Assembly: GCA_035535315.1 (NCBI GenBank)
Contig: DATLQD010000009.1
Span: forward strand, 1-11,465
Source of the DNA: DASQGA01 sp035535315
Lineage (GTDB): Bacteria > Actinomycetota > Thermoleophilia > Gaiellales > Gaiellaceae
Direction: 5' to 3'
DNA length: 11,465 nt
In this document: positions 1 to 5,857 of the stretch, piece by piece
Position numbering within the stretch: position 1 is the stretch's first letter
Layout of the letters: every line of letters starts with the position of its first letter
Notes under the pieces: generated by a model
The model's database searches: none
The model's input: the letters and a program-made list of their open reading frames with translations, nothing else
What the model was told of the DNA's origin: nothing
Translations under genes and position numbers: made by a program

Positions 1-1343
1 CCCTGCATCCGGCGTGGGTTGGCGGTGGTCGTCTGGAACGGGTCCAGATAGCCGTTGTAGACCAGGTACAGGTCGCTGCCGTCGGGCGAGATCGCCACCG
101 CCGAGTTGTCCGCCCGGTCGCCGGCCTCGGCCGCGTTGACCGGAGTCGACCAGGTTACTCCGTGGTCGGTCGACGTCTGCACAAGGGCCTGCTCGTGGTT
201 GAGCGCACCGTCGGGCCACGTGAGCACAGCCGTGTCGGTGGCGTCGACGCCGGTCGGGGCTCCGTTGGCGATGCTGAGGCTGGGGAAGCTGTCGGTGCGG
301 GTCCCGGCGAACCCGTCGAACACGATCCGGCCCGACACCGGGTCGAACACCCCGACGTCGTGCACCGTGGCCACCGGCCGAGGCTTCTCGAAGTTCGAGC
401 CCCCGTCGAATGAACGGGCCAGATAGAAAACGCTCTGGCCGCCGGCGGTACCTTCCCAGACCACGTAGACCACACCGGTGCTGTCGGTGCGCACCGCGCA
501 GCCCTGGCGGCCGCCCGACTGGGCGCTGCTGGTCGCCGAGGTAAGCTGGCGCTGGCGCCAGGTGCTGCCGCCGTCGCGGGAGGCCGAGAGCACGATCGGC
601 TGGGGCGGGCCGCCCACGCTGCGGAAGGCAGTGTTGCAGAGGTACACATTGCCGAAGAAGCGGCTGGTTGCAGCGTTGTCGGCCCAGATGTCCTCCTTGT
701 CGGTGAGCAGCGCGGCGTTCTGGCGGCTCACGATGACCGGGTCCATCCAGGCGCTCTGGACGCCGGCCGCTGCCGCCGCCACGTTGTCTGTGCGTGACAC
801 GGCGGCTGCCGAGGCGCCCGTGAACGGCGTCTGGCCGGTAAGCGGGAAGGCCAGGTTGGCGTAGTACAGCCGCGAGCCGTTCGCCCAGGAGAATCCGCCA
901 GGCCCGGGCTTCGGGCCGAACGCAAGCGCCGGGTCGCCGTGGGAGGACATCCCGTTCTCGAAGTAGTTGGGCAGAGTGTGGATGTCGCCGACGTGCGTCG
1001 TACCATTCTGTGCGGTCAGGCCGGTGTAGGTGGGCTGAGTCCAGGTCCCGCCGCTGTCGAACGAGAAGTAGATCCCGGAGATGCCGATGTCGGGGGTGAG
1101 GTCACAACTGCTGCCGTTGCACGGCGAATTGTCGACCAGATCGTTGGCACCGGCGGCCAACACTGCCGGGCTGTGCGCGTCCATGGCGAGCGCGGGCTCG
1201 TTGGAGCCGTTGGGCAGGTAGGGGGTGGCGGGGCTGCCGACCGTTACCTTGCTCTCGGCGGACACCGCACTGGCGAGCGGGGTGACGGCGAGACCTGCCG
1301 TCAGTAACAACAACGTCATAAGAATGCCTAAGCGACGAGCCAT
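1..1343 (-). CDS. Secreted Asp-box (BNR/sialidase-like) beta-propeller protein, C-terminus cut by window edge
   Basis: I translated this open frame from the ATG whose complement lies at 1341-1343; 447 complete residues are visible and the frame is still open at base 1. Residues 1-29 form a signal peptide: two Arg after Met-Ala, a Leu-rich core (8-20) and small residues around ASAVSA. The mature part carries four Asp boxes (S-x-D-x-G-x-T-W type) at about 94-101 (SFDSGGTW), 255-262 (SRDGGSTW), 311-318 (SFDGGSNF) and 391-398 (STDHGVTW), the hallmark of sialidase/BNR propeller blades. Four Cys (75, 80, 236, 281) could form disulfides outside the cell. I see no FRIP motif of true sialidases, so a glycosidase activity is not shown; a surface glycan-binding or hydrolytic role is inference. 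A strong ribosome binding site (AGGGGAGGA on the minus strand, complement of 1352-1360) lies 8 bases before the ATG and fixes the start. Leucine is read by CTG about as often as CTC, unlike the CTC-dominated genes to the right. Confidence 0.85.
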   Translation of the reverse strand, partial: MARRLGILMTLLLLTAGLAVTPLASAVSAESKVTVGSPATPYLPNGSNEPALAMDAHSPAVLAAGANDLVDNSPCNGSSCDLTPDIGISGIYFSFDSGGTWTQPTYTGLTAQNGTTHVGDIHTLPNYFENGMSSHGDPALAFGPKPGPGGFSWANGSRLYYANLAFPLTGQTPFTGASAAAVSRTDNVAAAAAGVQSAWMDPVIVSRQNAALLTDKEDIWADNAATSRFFGNVYLCNTAFRSVGGPPQPIVLSASRDGGSTWRQRQLTSATSSAQSGGRQGCAVRTDSTGVVYVVWEGTAGGQSVFYLARSFDGGSNFEKPRPVATVHDVGVFDPVSGRIVFDGFAGTRTDSFPSLSIANGAPTGVDATDTAVLTWPDGALNHEQALVQTSTDHGVTWSTPVNAAEAGDRADNSAVAISPDGSDLYLVYNGYLDPFQTTTANPRRMQ

Positions 1344-1388
1344 CGTTCGCTTCCTCCCCTTGTGGACATCGGGGGGAGCATAACTGTC

Positions 1389-1489
1389 CTCAAGCGGCAA
1401 CTTGAGCTTCAAATGCCTACTGGGCAAAGTCCCGTTTTTGTGCCCAAACCTACGCGTAAAGCCGCAAACGGGTGGTATTTCAACCACCC
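1389..1489 (-). promoter_or_regulatory. Putative structured 5' leader or operator cluster of the Asp-box gene
   Basis: Four inverted repeats are seen. CTCAAG/CTTGAG at 1389-1394 and 1401-1406 has a 6-base loop. TGGGCA/TGCCCA lies at 1421-1426 and 1441-1446. GGGTGGT/ACCACCC lies at 1470-1476 and 1483-1489 with a 6-base loop. CCCGTTT/AAACGGG lies at 1431-1437 and 1466-1472. The last pairing overlaps the left arm of the GGGTGGT hairpin, so those two cannot form together, and it crosses the TGGGCA stem in pseudoknot fashion. Mutually exclusive stems are what a switching mRNA leader would show. The set lies 46-146 bases before the Asp-box start codon and would be transcribed with it if the promoter is further upstream. 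Protein operators are the alternative. I recognise no known riboswitch class. Confidence 0.35.
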
Positions 1490-1512
1490 CCGCAGATAGC
1501 CGTTAGGTGTGT

Positions 1513-1587
1513 CTGGGAGCCCGAGGCAACCAGGTCAAGTCCCCGGGCCGGTTGCCCCTCTTTAGGGGAAAGAGGCCGGGCTCCCGG
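1513..1587. ncRNA. Candidate structured RNA with a compact three-way junction
   Basis: Three perfect or nearly perfect stems nest without conflict. P1 pairs 1513-1523 with 1577-1587 (11 bp, one G-T). P2 pairs 1525-1531 with 1550-1556 (GGCAACC/GGTTGCC), extended by 1533-1536 with 1546-1549 across a bulged A1532. P3 pairs 1557-1563 with 1569-1575 (CCTCTTT/AAAGAGG) with a 5-base loop. Only A1524 and C1576 are unpaired in the junction, so about 57 of 75 bases are paired. Neither strand has a following T-run, and both flanking genes point away, so a terminator is unlikely. Read on the minus strand it would lie at the 5' end of the Asp-box gene leader, about 170 bases before the start. Read on the plus strand it lies before a possible promoter of the small gene. 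I could not match it to SRP RNA, RNase P RNA, tmRNA, a known riboswitch or an integron attC site. A mobile palindromic element is another possibility. Confidence 0.4.
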
Positions 1588-1629
1588 TCCCTAAGTTCGG
1601 CCGCCGGTCGATTCACTCCTGCTGCACCC

Positions 1630-1657
1630 TTGACGGCTGTCCGTTTCTGGCGAGAGT
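1630..1657 (+). promoter_or_regulatory. Possible promoter of the small plus-strand gene
   Basis: A TTGACG (five of six matches to the -35 consensus) at 1630-1635 is followed after 16 bases by GAGAGT at 1652-1657, a weak -10. Transcription would start near 1664, shortly before the TTG (1687) or GTG (1708) start of the next gene. The -10 match is poor, so this is tentative. Confidence 0.3.
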
Positions 1658-1686
1658 GAGAAGTAGGGGGCGGCGCGTGCGGCAAC

Positions 1687-1920
1687 TTGGGGGAGCAACT
1701 GCGGCTAGTGGAAATCGAAGTAAGCGACCCAACCCTGGTCGACGACTTGATCGAGTCGCTGCGAGCGGCGCAATTTATCGTCGCACGCACCGGGACGAAG
1801 ACGGTGGACGCTCGTTTCGGATGGCCGCTGCGTGAGGATGCCGCTCGCCTTGAACTCGACCTGTACCTCCGCGTCTGGTGTGCAAAGAACTGGGGAGCTC
1901 GAGCGATTCGCGTGGACTGA
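1687..1920 (+). CDS. Small conserved-looking protein of unknown function (77 residues)
   Basis: The frame opens with TTG at 1687 and ends with TGA at 1918-1920. An in-frame GTG at 1708, preceded by GGGGGAG 12 bases upstream, is an alternative start giving 70 residues; neither start has an ideal ribosome binding site. The product has no Cys clusters, signal peptide or membrane segment until a single Cys near the end. It reads as a compact alpha/beta protein: a beta-like LVEIEVSD start, a helix-like DDLIESLRAA, then alternating polar and hydrophobic stretches and a helix rich in acidic residues and Leu. Amino acid composition is protein-like and its shadow frames are not. I recall similar short proteins in Thermoleophilia genomes but cannot name a family. 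It stands alone, with a strong hairpin 5 bases after its stop. Confidence 0.55.
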   Translation: MGEQLRLVEIEVSDPTLVDDLIESLRAAQFIVARTGTKTVDARFGWPLREDAARLELDLYLRVWCAKNWGARAIRVD

Positions 1921-1925
1921 GGAGC

Positions 1926-1979
1926 AGGGAGGTGGAATCTCGGGCCGTACGCCGGCCCGGACCTGGATTCCACCTCCCT
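1926..1979. terminator. Large nested hairpin, presumed bidirectional terminator
   Basis: A perfect 14-bp inverted repeat pairs 1926-1939 with 1966-1979. Inside it a second perfect stem pairs 1941-1946 with 1954-1959 around a 7-base loop. It begins 5 bases after the stop of the plus-strand small gene and lies 33 bases beyond the stop of the convergent zinc-ribbon gene, exactly where a shared terminator would sit. No T-run follows on either strand, as is common for GC-rich actinobacterial terminators. A mobile palindrome or a processing site is less likely. Confidence 0.6.
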
Positions 1980-2012
1980 ACTCGTCTGAAGTGCGGCCGG
2001 ACGTCGCGAGCT

Positions 2013-2210
2013 TTAGCCGGCCTCTGGGCTCTCAGGCCCTACCTTGAACGGGCCAAACTCTCGCCGCGCGCAGTCGGGACAATAGACCACGATTTCTTCG
2101 TCGTCTTCGGTGTCCGGGTCGCTGACGAGGTACGCCTGCCAACCGGGCGCGGCCTCGCCCGCTTCCTTGCGGCACTCGACACACTGGAGAGCACTCTTAG
2201 CTCGTTCCAT
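2013..2210 (-). CDS. Small zinc-ribbon-like protein (65 residues)
   Basis: The protein has two Cys pairs, C10-x2-C13 and C44-x2-C47, spaced as in a four-Cys zinc ribbon. Between them lies an acidic stretch (SDPDTEDDEE, about 30-39) and a beta-like IVVYC segment. Similar small proteins with a CxxC...W-x-AYL...VYCP-x-CA pattern are common in actinobacteria and are thought to bind zinc; their role is unknown. The ATG (complement at 2208-2210) has no clear Shine-Dalgarno site. A perfect TTGACA lies about 42 bases upstream but without a good -10. The gene follows the TIGR02391-family gene on the same strand after 108 bases and may share its transcript. Confidence 0.7.
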   Translation of the reverse strand: MERAKSALQCVECRKEAGEAAPGWQAYLVSDPDTEDDEEIVVYCPDCARREFGPFKVGPESPEAG

Positions 2211-2251
2211 GACGACGATCGCCTACCACCGAGGACTATTTGTAAACGTTC

Positions 2252-2273
2252 TGTCAAGACACGTAGCGTCTTG
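2252..2273 (-). promoter_or_regulatory. TTGACA box overlapping a short inverted repeat upstream of the zinc-ribbon gene
   Basis: The minus strand reads TTGACA at 2257-2252, a perfect -35 hexamer, but no credible -10 lies 16-18 bases downstream; AT-rich TACAAAT is only about 7 bases away. An inverted repeat CAAGAC/GTCTTG (2255-2260 with 2268-2273, 7-base loop) overlaps the box. It could be a regulated promoter or chance. Confidence 0.25.
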
Positions 2274-2318
2274 CGCTGCGCGGGACGAAACTTGGTGAGG
2301 CGGGGAGCAGGTCCTAGA

Positions 2319-3239
2319 TCACGGCTTCTTGGCCGACTCGGCTACGCTTGGCGACCGGCGGCGACGGACTGATGGCGCCTTCTTTGCAGGCGCGCTGCGG
2401 CGAACGGACTGAGCATCGAGCTCATTCGCTGTCTTCAGTCGCCTCTCTGTACGGTCGAGGATCCGCAGAAGAAGGTCCGCGAGTAGCACGACCTCGGCCG
2501 CGAGAGTGGGGTCGTCGTACTCGACCTGCCGGTGGCTCGATGGATTCTTGAACACGCCAAGCGCGCCCGAGAAGAGTGCCATCGTTGCCTTCCGCTCGCC
2601 CGGCTCCAACCTAGGGTCGGCGAGCGGTCCGCCCTCTTTGAACGCCGACTGCGTCAGGGAGACTCCGATGTCTTCCTTACCCGCTTTGGACAGCTTCCGG
2701 ACACGGATCTCCACCTCGCGCATCGCGGCGAGGGCGGCGAGCTCGTACTCGCCGAGCAGGAACTGTCGCCGCACGCGCGTCGCGATGATCGGGTGGAGGT
2801 CGACGTCGATCCGCTCCTCGGCACGTAGGAGCGCGGGGCCGTCCTTCGCCGCGAGGACACGCTCGCCGCGGCGGGTGATGAACGCGAACTCGCCCTTGTC
2901 GCCCGGCCTCCGTGCGATGAGCAGGCGGGAGGCCAGCCAGTCCCACGCCTCCGCGATTGCATGGAGGAAGGCGGCTCCCTCGCCGCCGGGGTGGTTCTCC
3001 CACGACCCCACCCAGGTGGCATCGTGCCGGTTCAGGAGGTGGATCTGGCCCCCGTCATCGACCAGGTGGAGAAGCTGGAGCGCGAGGTCGTCCACGGGAA
3101 GTTCCACCGCCTCGTCGCCGGGCGGGATGTAGCTTTCGGAAACGGAGACAACCGCGCGTGACTGGACCTCAAGGCCCGGAGGTCCGAGCACGATTTCGTA
3201 GGGATCGGCGGTGACCTCGATGGATCCAGGCTTGGACAT
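2319..3239 (-). CDS. TIGR02391 / Hypoth_ymh family protein
   Basis: The C-terminal half (about 150-262) matches the TIGR02391 (PF09509, Hypoth_ymh) pattern: a helix with YELAALAAMREVEIRVRKLS, a variable loop with the acidic and Gly-rich SAFKEGGPLADP, then LFSGALGVFKNPSSHR (223-237) and a Leu-rich helix LLADLLLRILDR (252-263). The KNPSSH hexad occupies the RNPxxH position of the family; such a motif resembles the R-x4-6-H of HEPN ribonucleases, but here Arg is replaced by Lys. Residues 1-140 form an additional domain I cannot name, and the last 40 residues are a Lys/Arg/Ser/Pro/Ala-rich basic tail that could bind nucleic acid. Members often occur in accessory and defence loci, but no restriction or toxin partner is visible here. 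The ATG at 3239, preceded by AGGGGG 5 bases upstream, is preferred over a TTG 24 bases earlier. 306 residues; a soluble protein. Confidence 0.8.
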   Translation of the reverse strand: MSKPGSIEVTADPYEIVLGPPGLEVQSRAVVSVSESYIPPGDEAVELPVDDLALQLLHLVDDGGQIHLLNRHDATWVGSWENHPGGEGAAFLHAIAEAWDWLASRLLIARRPGDKGEFAFITRRGERVLAAKDGPALLRAEERIDVDLHPIIATRVRRQFLLGEYELAALAAMREVEIRVRKLSKAGKEDIGVSLTQSAFKEGGPLADPRLEPGERKATMALFSGALGVFKNPSSHRQVEYDDPTLAAEVVLLADLLLRILDRTERRLKTANELDAQSVRRSAPAKKAPSVRRRRSPSVAESAKKP

Positions 3240-3288
3240 GATGGCCCCCTGTGTTGACGGCAAAGTTCAGAGGCCGCAGTGGAACGAC

Positions 3289-3315
3289 GATATACCTTCT
3301 CCATCGAACGCTCAA
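3289..3315 (-). promoter_or_regulatory. Possible promoter of the TIGR02391-family gene
   Basis: On the minus strand TTGAGC (complement of 3310-3315) is followed by TATATC (complement of 3289-3294) after 15 bases, or by the overlapping TATCGT after 17. The start codon follows 45-50 bases further on. This is an AT-rich island within GC-rich surroundings. It is tentative. Confidence 0.35.
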
Positions 3316-3403
3316 CGGCTCCGCCGAGCCTTCGGCTTGGGGAGATCTGCAAAACAAACCGGGGCGACCTGCCCGAAAGGGACTGGCGCACAGCTCGACC
3401 TGG

Positions 3404-3464
3404 CCTGATTCAGGCGGCGTCCGGCGACGCCCGGCGACGATCCTGATCGGCCCTGCAATCAGGG
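3404..3464 (-). terminator. Hairpin cluster after the cyclase gene, probable terminator region
   Basis: Beyond the cyclase stop, on the minus strand, are CCCTG/CAGGG (3451-3455 with 3460-3464, 4-base loop), GGCGTC/GACGCC (3416-3421 with 3426-3431, 4-base loop) and TCAGG/CCTGA (3410-3414 with 3442-3446) enclosing the second. The first hairpin is about 24 bases after the stop. No T-run is present. Together they suggest termination between two genes on the same strand. Confidence 0.4.
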
Positions 3465-3487
3465 GTCTTTAGGCTCGAGCCCTGCTA

Positions 3488-4828
3488 TCAGCCGCCGATT
3501 TTGCCGATGCGGTGGTGCCACGGCCGCCACCACAGGTAGAGCCCGGCATGGTCGCTGCCGCCTTCGCGAGCGATCCCGAGCACGTCCCGATGGTCCGGTT
3601 GGCCTCGTTTCTCGTGCATCCAGACCATGACGGCGTCGTCGCCTTCGAAGTAGCAGAGTTTACGGCCGCCTGGGCGGCCGGGGCCGTGCTGCCACGAGTC
3701 TTCACCGCCCCAGCTGAGCCCGTTGCAGGCGCCCTGGTCCCGGGCGATGCCGTGGGTATCGCGGATCGTCTCGTAGGCAGCGTGGAGGCTTTTCTCGTCC
3801 GGGTAGACGGAGATCTGCCACCGGTCGGGCATCCGTCGTGTCACGTCGGCCGGTTGGACGCAGACAGCTGTTTCGTCTGCGCCGGGATCGGCGACTGACT
3901 GCATCTGACAGGTGTCCCAGGCCGGTTCAGGGACGAGGGCCGCGAGCACCGGTTCTCCCGCCGGAATGGTCGGCTCGCTCTCGACCGACGTGGATGCGGT
4001 CTCCGTGTTCGTGTTCGCGGCCGCCGGGTTCACCTTGTCGTTGCCGCCGGTCAGGTAGACGACGGCTCCAGCAGTGGCGGCAGCGATCAGCGCGACTACG
4101 GCGCCGAGTCGCCATCCCATCTTCTTCGAGGCTGGTGAGCCGAAGAAGAACACCCACCGGCTCGGCTCCTTCTCGTCCTCCCACGCGACCCGCATGACGT
4201 GAGTGGGGCCGTCGATCCCTTTCAGGTTCGCCTCGCCTCGGTCGACGTAGCGGAGCCCTGGCAGCCGCCCTGCAAGGCGCGCCGTTCCGCCAGACGTGAG
4301 AACCTCGTCGCCATGTGCGAGCGCGGAGAGACGGGCGGCTACGTTGAGGGCTGCCCCTCGGTAGCCCTCGTCCACTGGCACCGCCTCACCCGAGTCGAGT
4401 CCGATCCCGACGTGCAAAGGCAGTTCGGCATCAGCGTCCGTCTCATTCGAGAACATCGCCTGCAAGTCCATTGCGGCACGGATCGCCTGTCGGGCCGACT
4501 CAAACATGGCGAGCGCTTCGTCGCCCCGGATCTCGATCAGGTTGCCGCCGCGCATCTCGACCCCGTCACGGACCAGATCGGCGAACTTCGCGGCAAGCCG
4601 CGCAGCGGCCTCATCGCCGTATTCCTCGGTGTAGCGGGTGTAGCCGCGGATGTCGGCGATCAGGAAGGTGCGGACAGGACCATGCGTCGACGCCACAGGC
4701 GGGAGTTTATCGCCGCGCGTTCGCCCTCCAATCGCTTGGCGTCGCGGCCCCGAAGTGTTGAGCTCCCGACCGTCGGCGCCCAAGAGGCGAATCGACGCGG
4801 CCGCCGCCTCGCAGAGCCGGCGGGGCAT
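3488..4828 (-). CDS. Membrane-anchored class III nucleotide cyclase with extracytoplasmic C-terminal domain
   Basis: Residues 52-215 form a class III cyclase homology domain. The two metal-binding Asp are D59 (FLIADIRGYT) and D103 (IRGDEALAMF), and the transition-state Asn and Arg are N162 and R166 (ALNVAARL). Both purine-specifying positions are non-canonical: Glu99 where adenylyl cyclases have Lys, and Gly156 where they have Asp. This GYRG-type variant is, as far as I recall, frequent in actinobacteria and its product is unsettled. One membrane helix follows (about 241-260), then a Thr/Ser/Asn-rich linker and an outside domain of about 150 residues with four Cys (307, 323, 368, 392) that could form two disulfides; I do not recognise it. 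The topology is thus cyclase inside and putative sensor outside, with one helix and the catalytic domain N-terminal. The ATG at 4828 was chosen over GTG 4837 because GGGTGG lies 6 bases before it; the first 45 residues look poorly conserved and the true start could be the GTG coding V45. 446 residues. Confidence 0.85.
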   Translation of the reverse strand: MPRRLCEAAAASIRLLGADGRELNTSGPRRQAIGGRTRGDKLPPVASTHGPVRTFLIADIRGYTRYTEEYGDEAAARLAAKFADLVRDGVEMRGGNLIEIRGDEALAMFESARQAIRAAMDLQAMFSNETDADAELPLHVGIGLDSGEAVPVDEGYRGAALNVAARLSALAHGDEVLTSGGTARLAGRLPGLRYVDRGEANLKGIDGPTHVMRVAWEDEKEPSRWVFFFGSPASKKMGWRLGAVVALIAAATAGAVVYLTGGNDKVNPAAANTNTETASTSVESEPTIPAGEPVLAALVPEPAWDTCQMQSVADPGADETAVCVQPADVTRRMPDRWQISVYPDEKSLHAAYETIRDTHGIARDQGACNGLSWGGEDSWQHGPGRPGGRKLCYFEGDDAVMVWMHEKRGQPDHRDVLGIAREGGSDHAGLYLWWRPWHHRIGKIGG

Positions 4829-4881
4829 ACGTTCCACCCAACCGGCGGAACGAGCTGGCTCAGGCCTCTAAGCGTCCACCG

Positions 4882-4910
4882 TGGAGCACCCAGGTCCAGC
4901 GCGCTAGAGT
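4882..4910 (+). promoter_or_regulatory. Probable near-leaderless promoter of the metallophosphoesterase gene
   Basis: TAGAGT at 4905-4910 is a good actinobacterial -10 (TAnAnT). It ends 10 bases before the ATG at 4921, and no Shine-Dalgarno site is present. TGGAGC at 4882-4887, 17 bases upstream, is only a weak -35. Transcription would start within a few bases of the ATG. Confidence 0.45.
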
Positions 4911-4920
4911 AAATGACGGG

Positions 4921-5841
4921 ATGCGTTCTCGGGACATCGCCATCCTCGCAACAACCCTTCTCTTGGTGATCGCCGGGGGAATCGCGGCGGCCGTGACCTT
5001 CAGGGGCGACGCCAACGAGACGACCCTCAAATCGGCGGCGACGTTGCTCGCAGCAGGGGACATCGCCGAATGCGACCACCAGGGCGACGAGGCGACCTCC
5101 CGCATCCTGGCCGAGTATCCGAGCGCCACAATCGCGACGCTCGGTGACAACGCCTACCAGCACGGGACGGCTCAGGAGTTCGAGAGCTGCTACGGCCCCT
5201 CATGGGGGAAGTTCAAGGACCGGACGAGGCCGGCGACAGGCAACCACGACGAGTCGACGAAGAACGCGCAGGGTTACTGGGACTATTTCGGAGCGCGAGG
5301 CGGTCCGTACGACAAGTACTACTACAGCTTCGACCTCGGCTCGTGGCACGTGGTCGTCTTGAACAGCGACTGCTGGCGCGTGGGCGGTTGCGACCTCGAC
5401 GACCCGCAGGCGCAATGGCTCCGGGAGGAGCTACGACAGAGCGCACGTTGCACGCTCGCGTACTGGCACCGGCCGCCGTTCAGCTCCGGTCGGTACGGCG
5501 AGCCCGAGGAGACCGGGCGCGTCCGGCCGCTCTGGCAGATCCTCTACGAAGAGGGTGCCGACCTCCTCCTGACCGGCCACGAGCACAGCTACGAGCGGTT
5601 CGCCCCCATGGACGCGGCAGGAAACCAAGACGATGCAAACGGGGTCCGTTTGATCGTTGTCGGGACGGGTGGCGGAAATCTGCGGCCGTTTGAGAACCCT
5701 CCGCTGGCGACGACGGTCGTCCGAAACGACGACACATGGGGAGTGCTGAAGCTCACGCTCTCGGTGGGGGAGTACAAGTGGAACTTCCTTCCTGTGAAGG
5801 GCTCAACCTTCACCGACTCCGGCTCGGGCACATGCCACTAG
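4921..5841 (+). CDS. Exported purple-acid-phosphatase-like metallophosphoesterase
   Basis: The N-terminus is a signal peptide or anchor (hydrophobic about 6-26). The catalytic domain shows the calcineurin-like phosphoesterase metal ligands in order: GDIAECD (D47), GDNAY (D76), GNHD (N108, H109), WHRPPF (H183) and GHEHSYER (H220, H222). This set, with the YYYSFDLGSWHVVVLNSD strand region, fits the branch related to purple acid phosphatases. It should hydrolyse phosphomonoesters or diesters outside the membrane with a two-metal centre; the substrate is unknown. Cys 51, 90, 151, 157, 177 and 305 suggest disulfides. Length (306) is normal for a single-domain member. The gene is divergent from the cyclase (92 bases between starts) and lies 16 bases before the epimerase gene, so the two are probably cotranscribed. 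The ATG has no Shine-Dalgarno site but sits just after a -10-like box. Confidence 0.9.
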   Translation: MRSRDIAILATTLLLVIAGGIAAAVTFRGDANETTLKSAATLLAAGDIAECDHQGDEATSRILAEYPSATIATLGDNAYQHGTAQEFESCYGPSWGKFKDRTRPATGNHDESTKNAQGYWDYFGARGGPYDKYYYSFDLGSWHVVVLNSDCWRVGGCDLDDPQAQWLREELRQSARCTLAYWHRPPFSSGRYGEPEETGRVRPLWQILYEEGADLLLTGHEHSYERFAPMDAAGNQDDANGVRLIVVGTGGGNLRPFENPPLATTVVRNDDTWGVLKLTLSVGEYKWNFLPVKGSTFTDSGSGTCH

Positions 5842-5857
5842 CGCCGCGGATAGCCAC

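Larger units (their letters stand above)
1344..1686. other. Divergent intergenic region rich in inverted repeats
   Basis: No convincing gene lies here. The region separates the start of the minus-strand Asp-box gene from a small plus-strand gene. It holds the minus-strand ribosome binding site at 1352-1360, four simple inverted repeats between 1389 and 1489, a three-way-junction fold at 1513-1587, and a possible plus-strand promoter at 1630-1657. A 156-codon minus-strand open frame crosses it but has no recognisable protein character and would be antisense to both the fold and the small gene. Confidence 0.7.

Noticed and set aside
1470..1490. Minus-strand similarity to the 23S rRNA segment TTGAAATACCACCC
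   Set aside because: The match is about 14 bases with no surrounding rRNA similarity; the bases are explained by a local hairpin.
1502..1508. GTTAGGT, matching the integron attC core GTTRRRY
   Set aside because: No RYYYAAC partner or paired L boxes at suitable spacing, and no integrase or cassette array; the seven-base match is expected by chance.
1525..1585. Resemblance to SRP RNA (CCAGGTCA) and RNase P RNA (GGAAAG...CCGGGCTCC)
   Set aside because: The SRP tetraloop/AGCAGC motif and the RNase P partner ACAGAA region are absent, and the fold is too short for RNase P.
1503..1973. Minus-strand open frame of 156 codons
   Set aside because: It crosses the three-way-junction fold, the small plus-strand gene and the terminator hairpin, and has no protein-like motifs.
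4199..4912. Plus-strand open frame of 237 codons
   Set aside because: Antisense to the cyclase gene, which has intact catalytic motifs; the product is Arg/Val-rich without recognisable domains.
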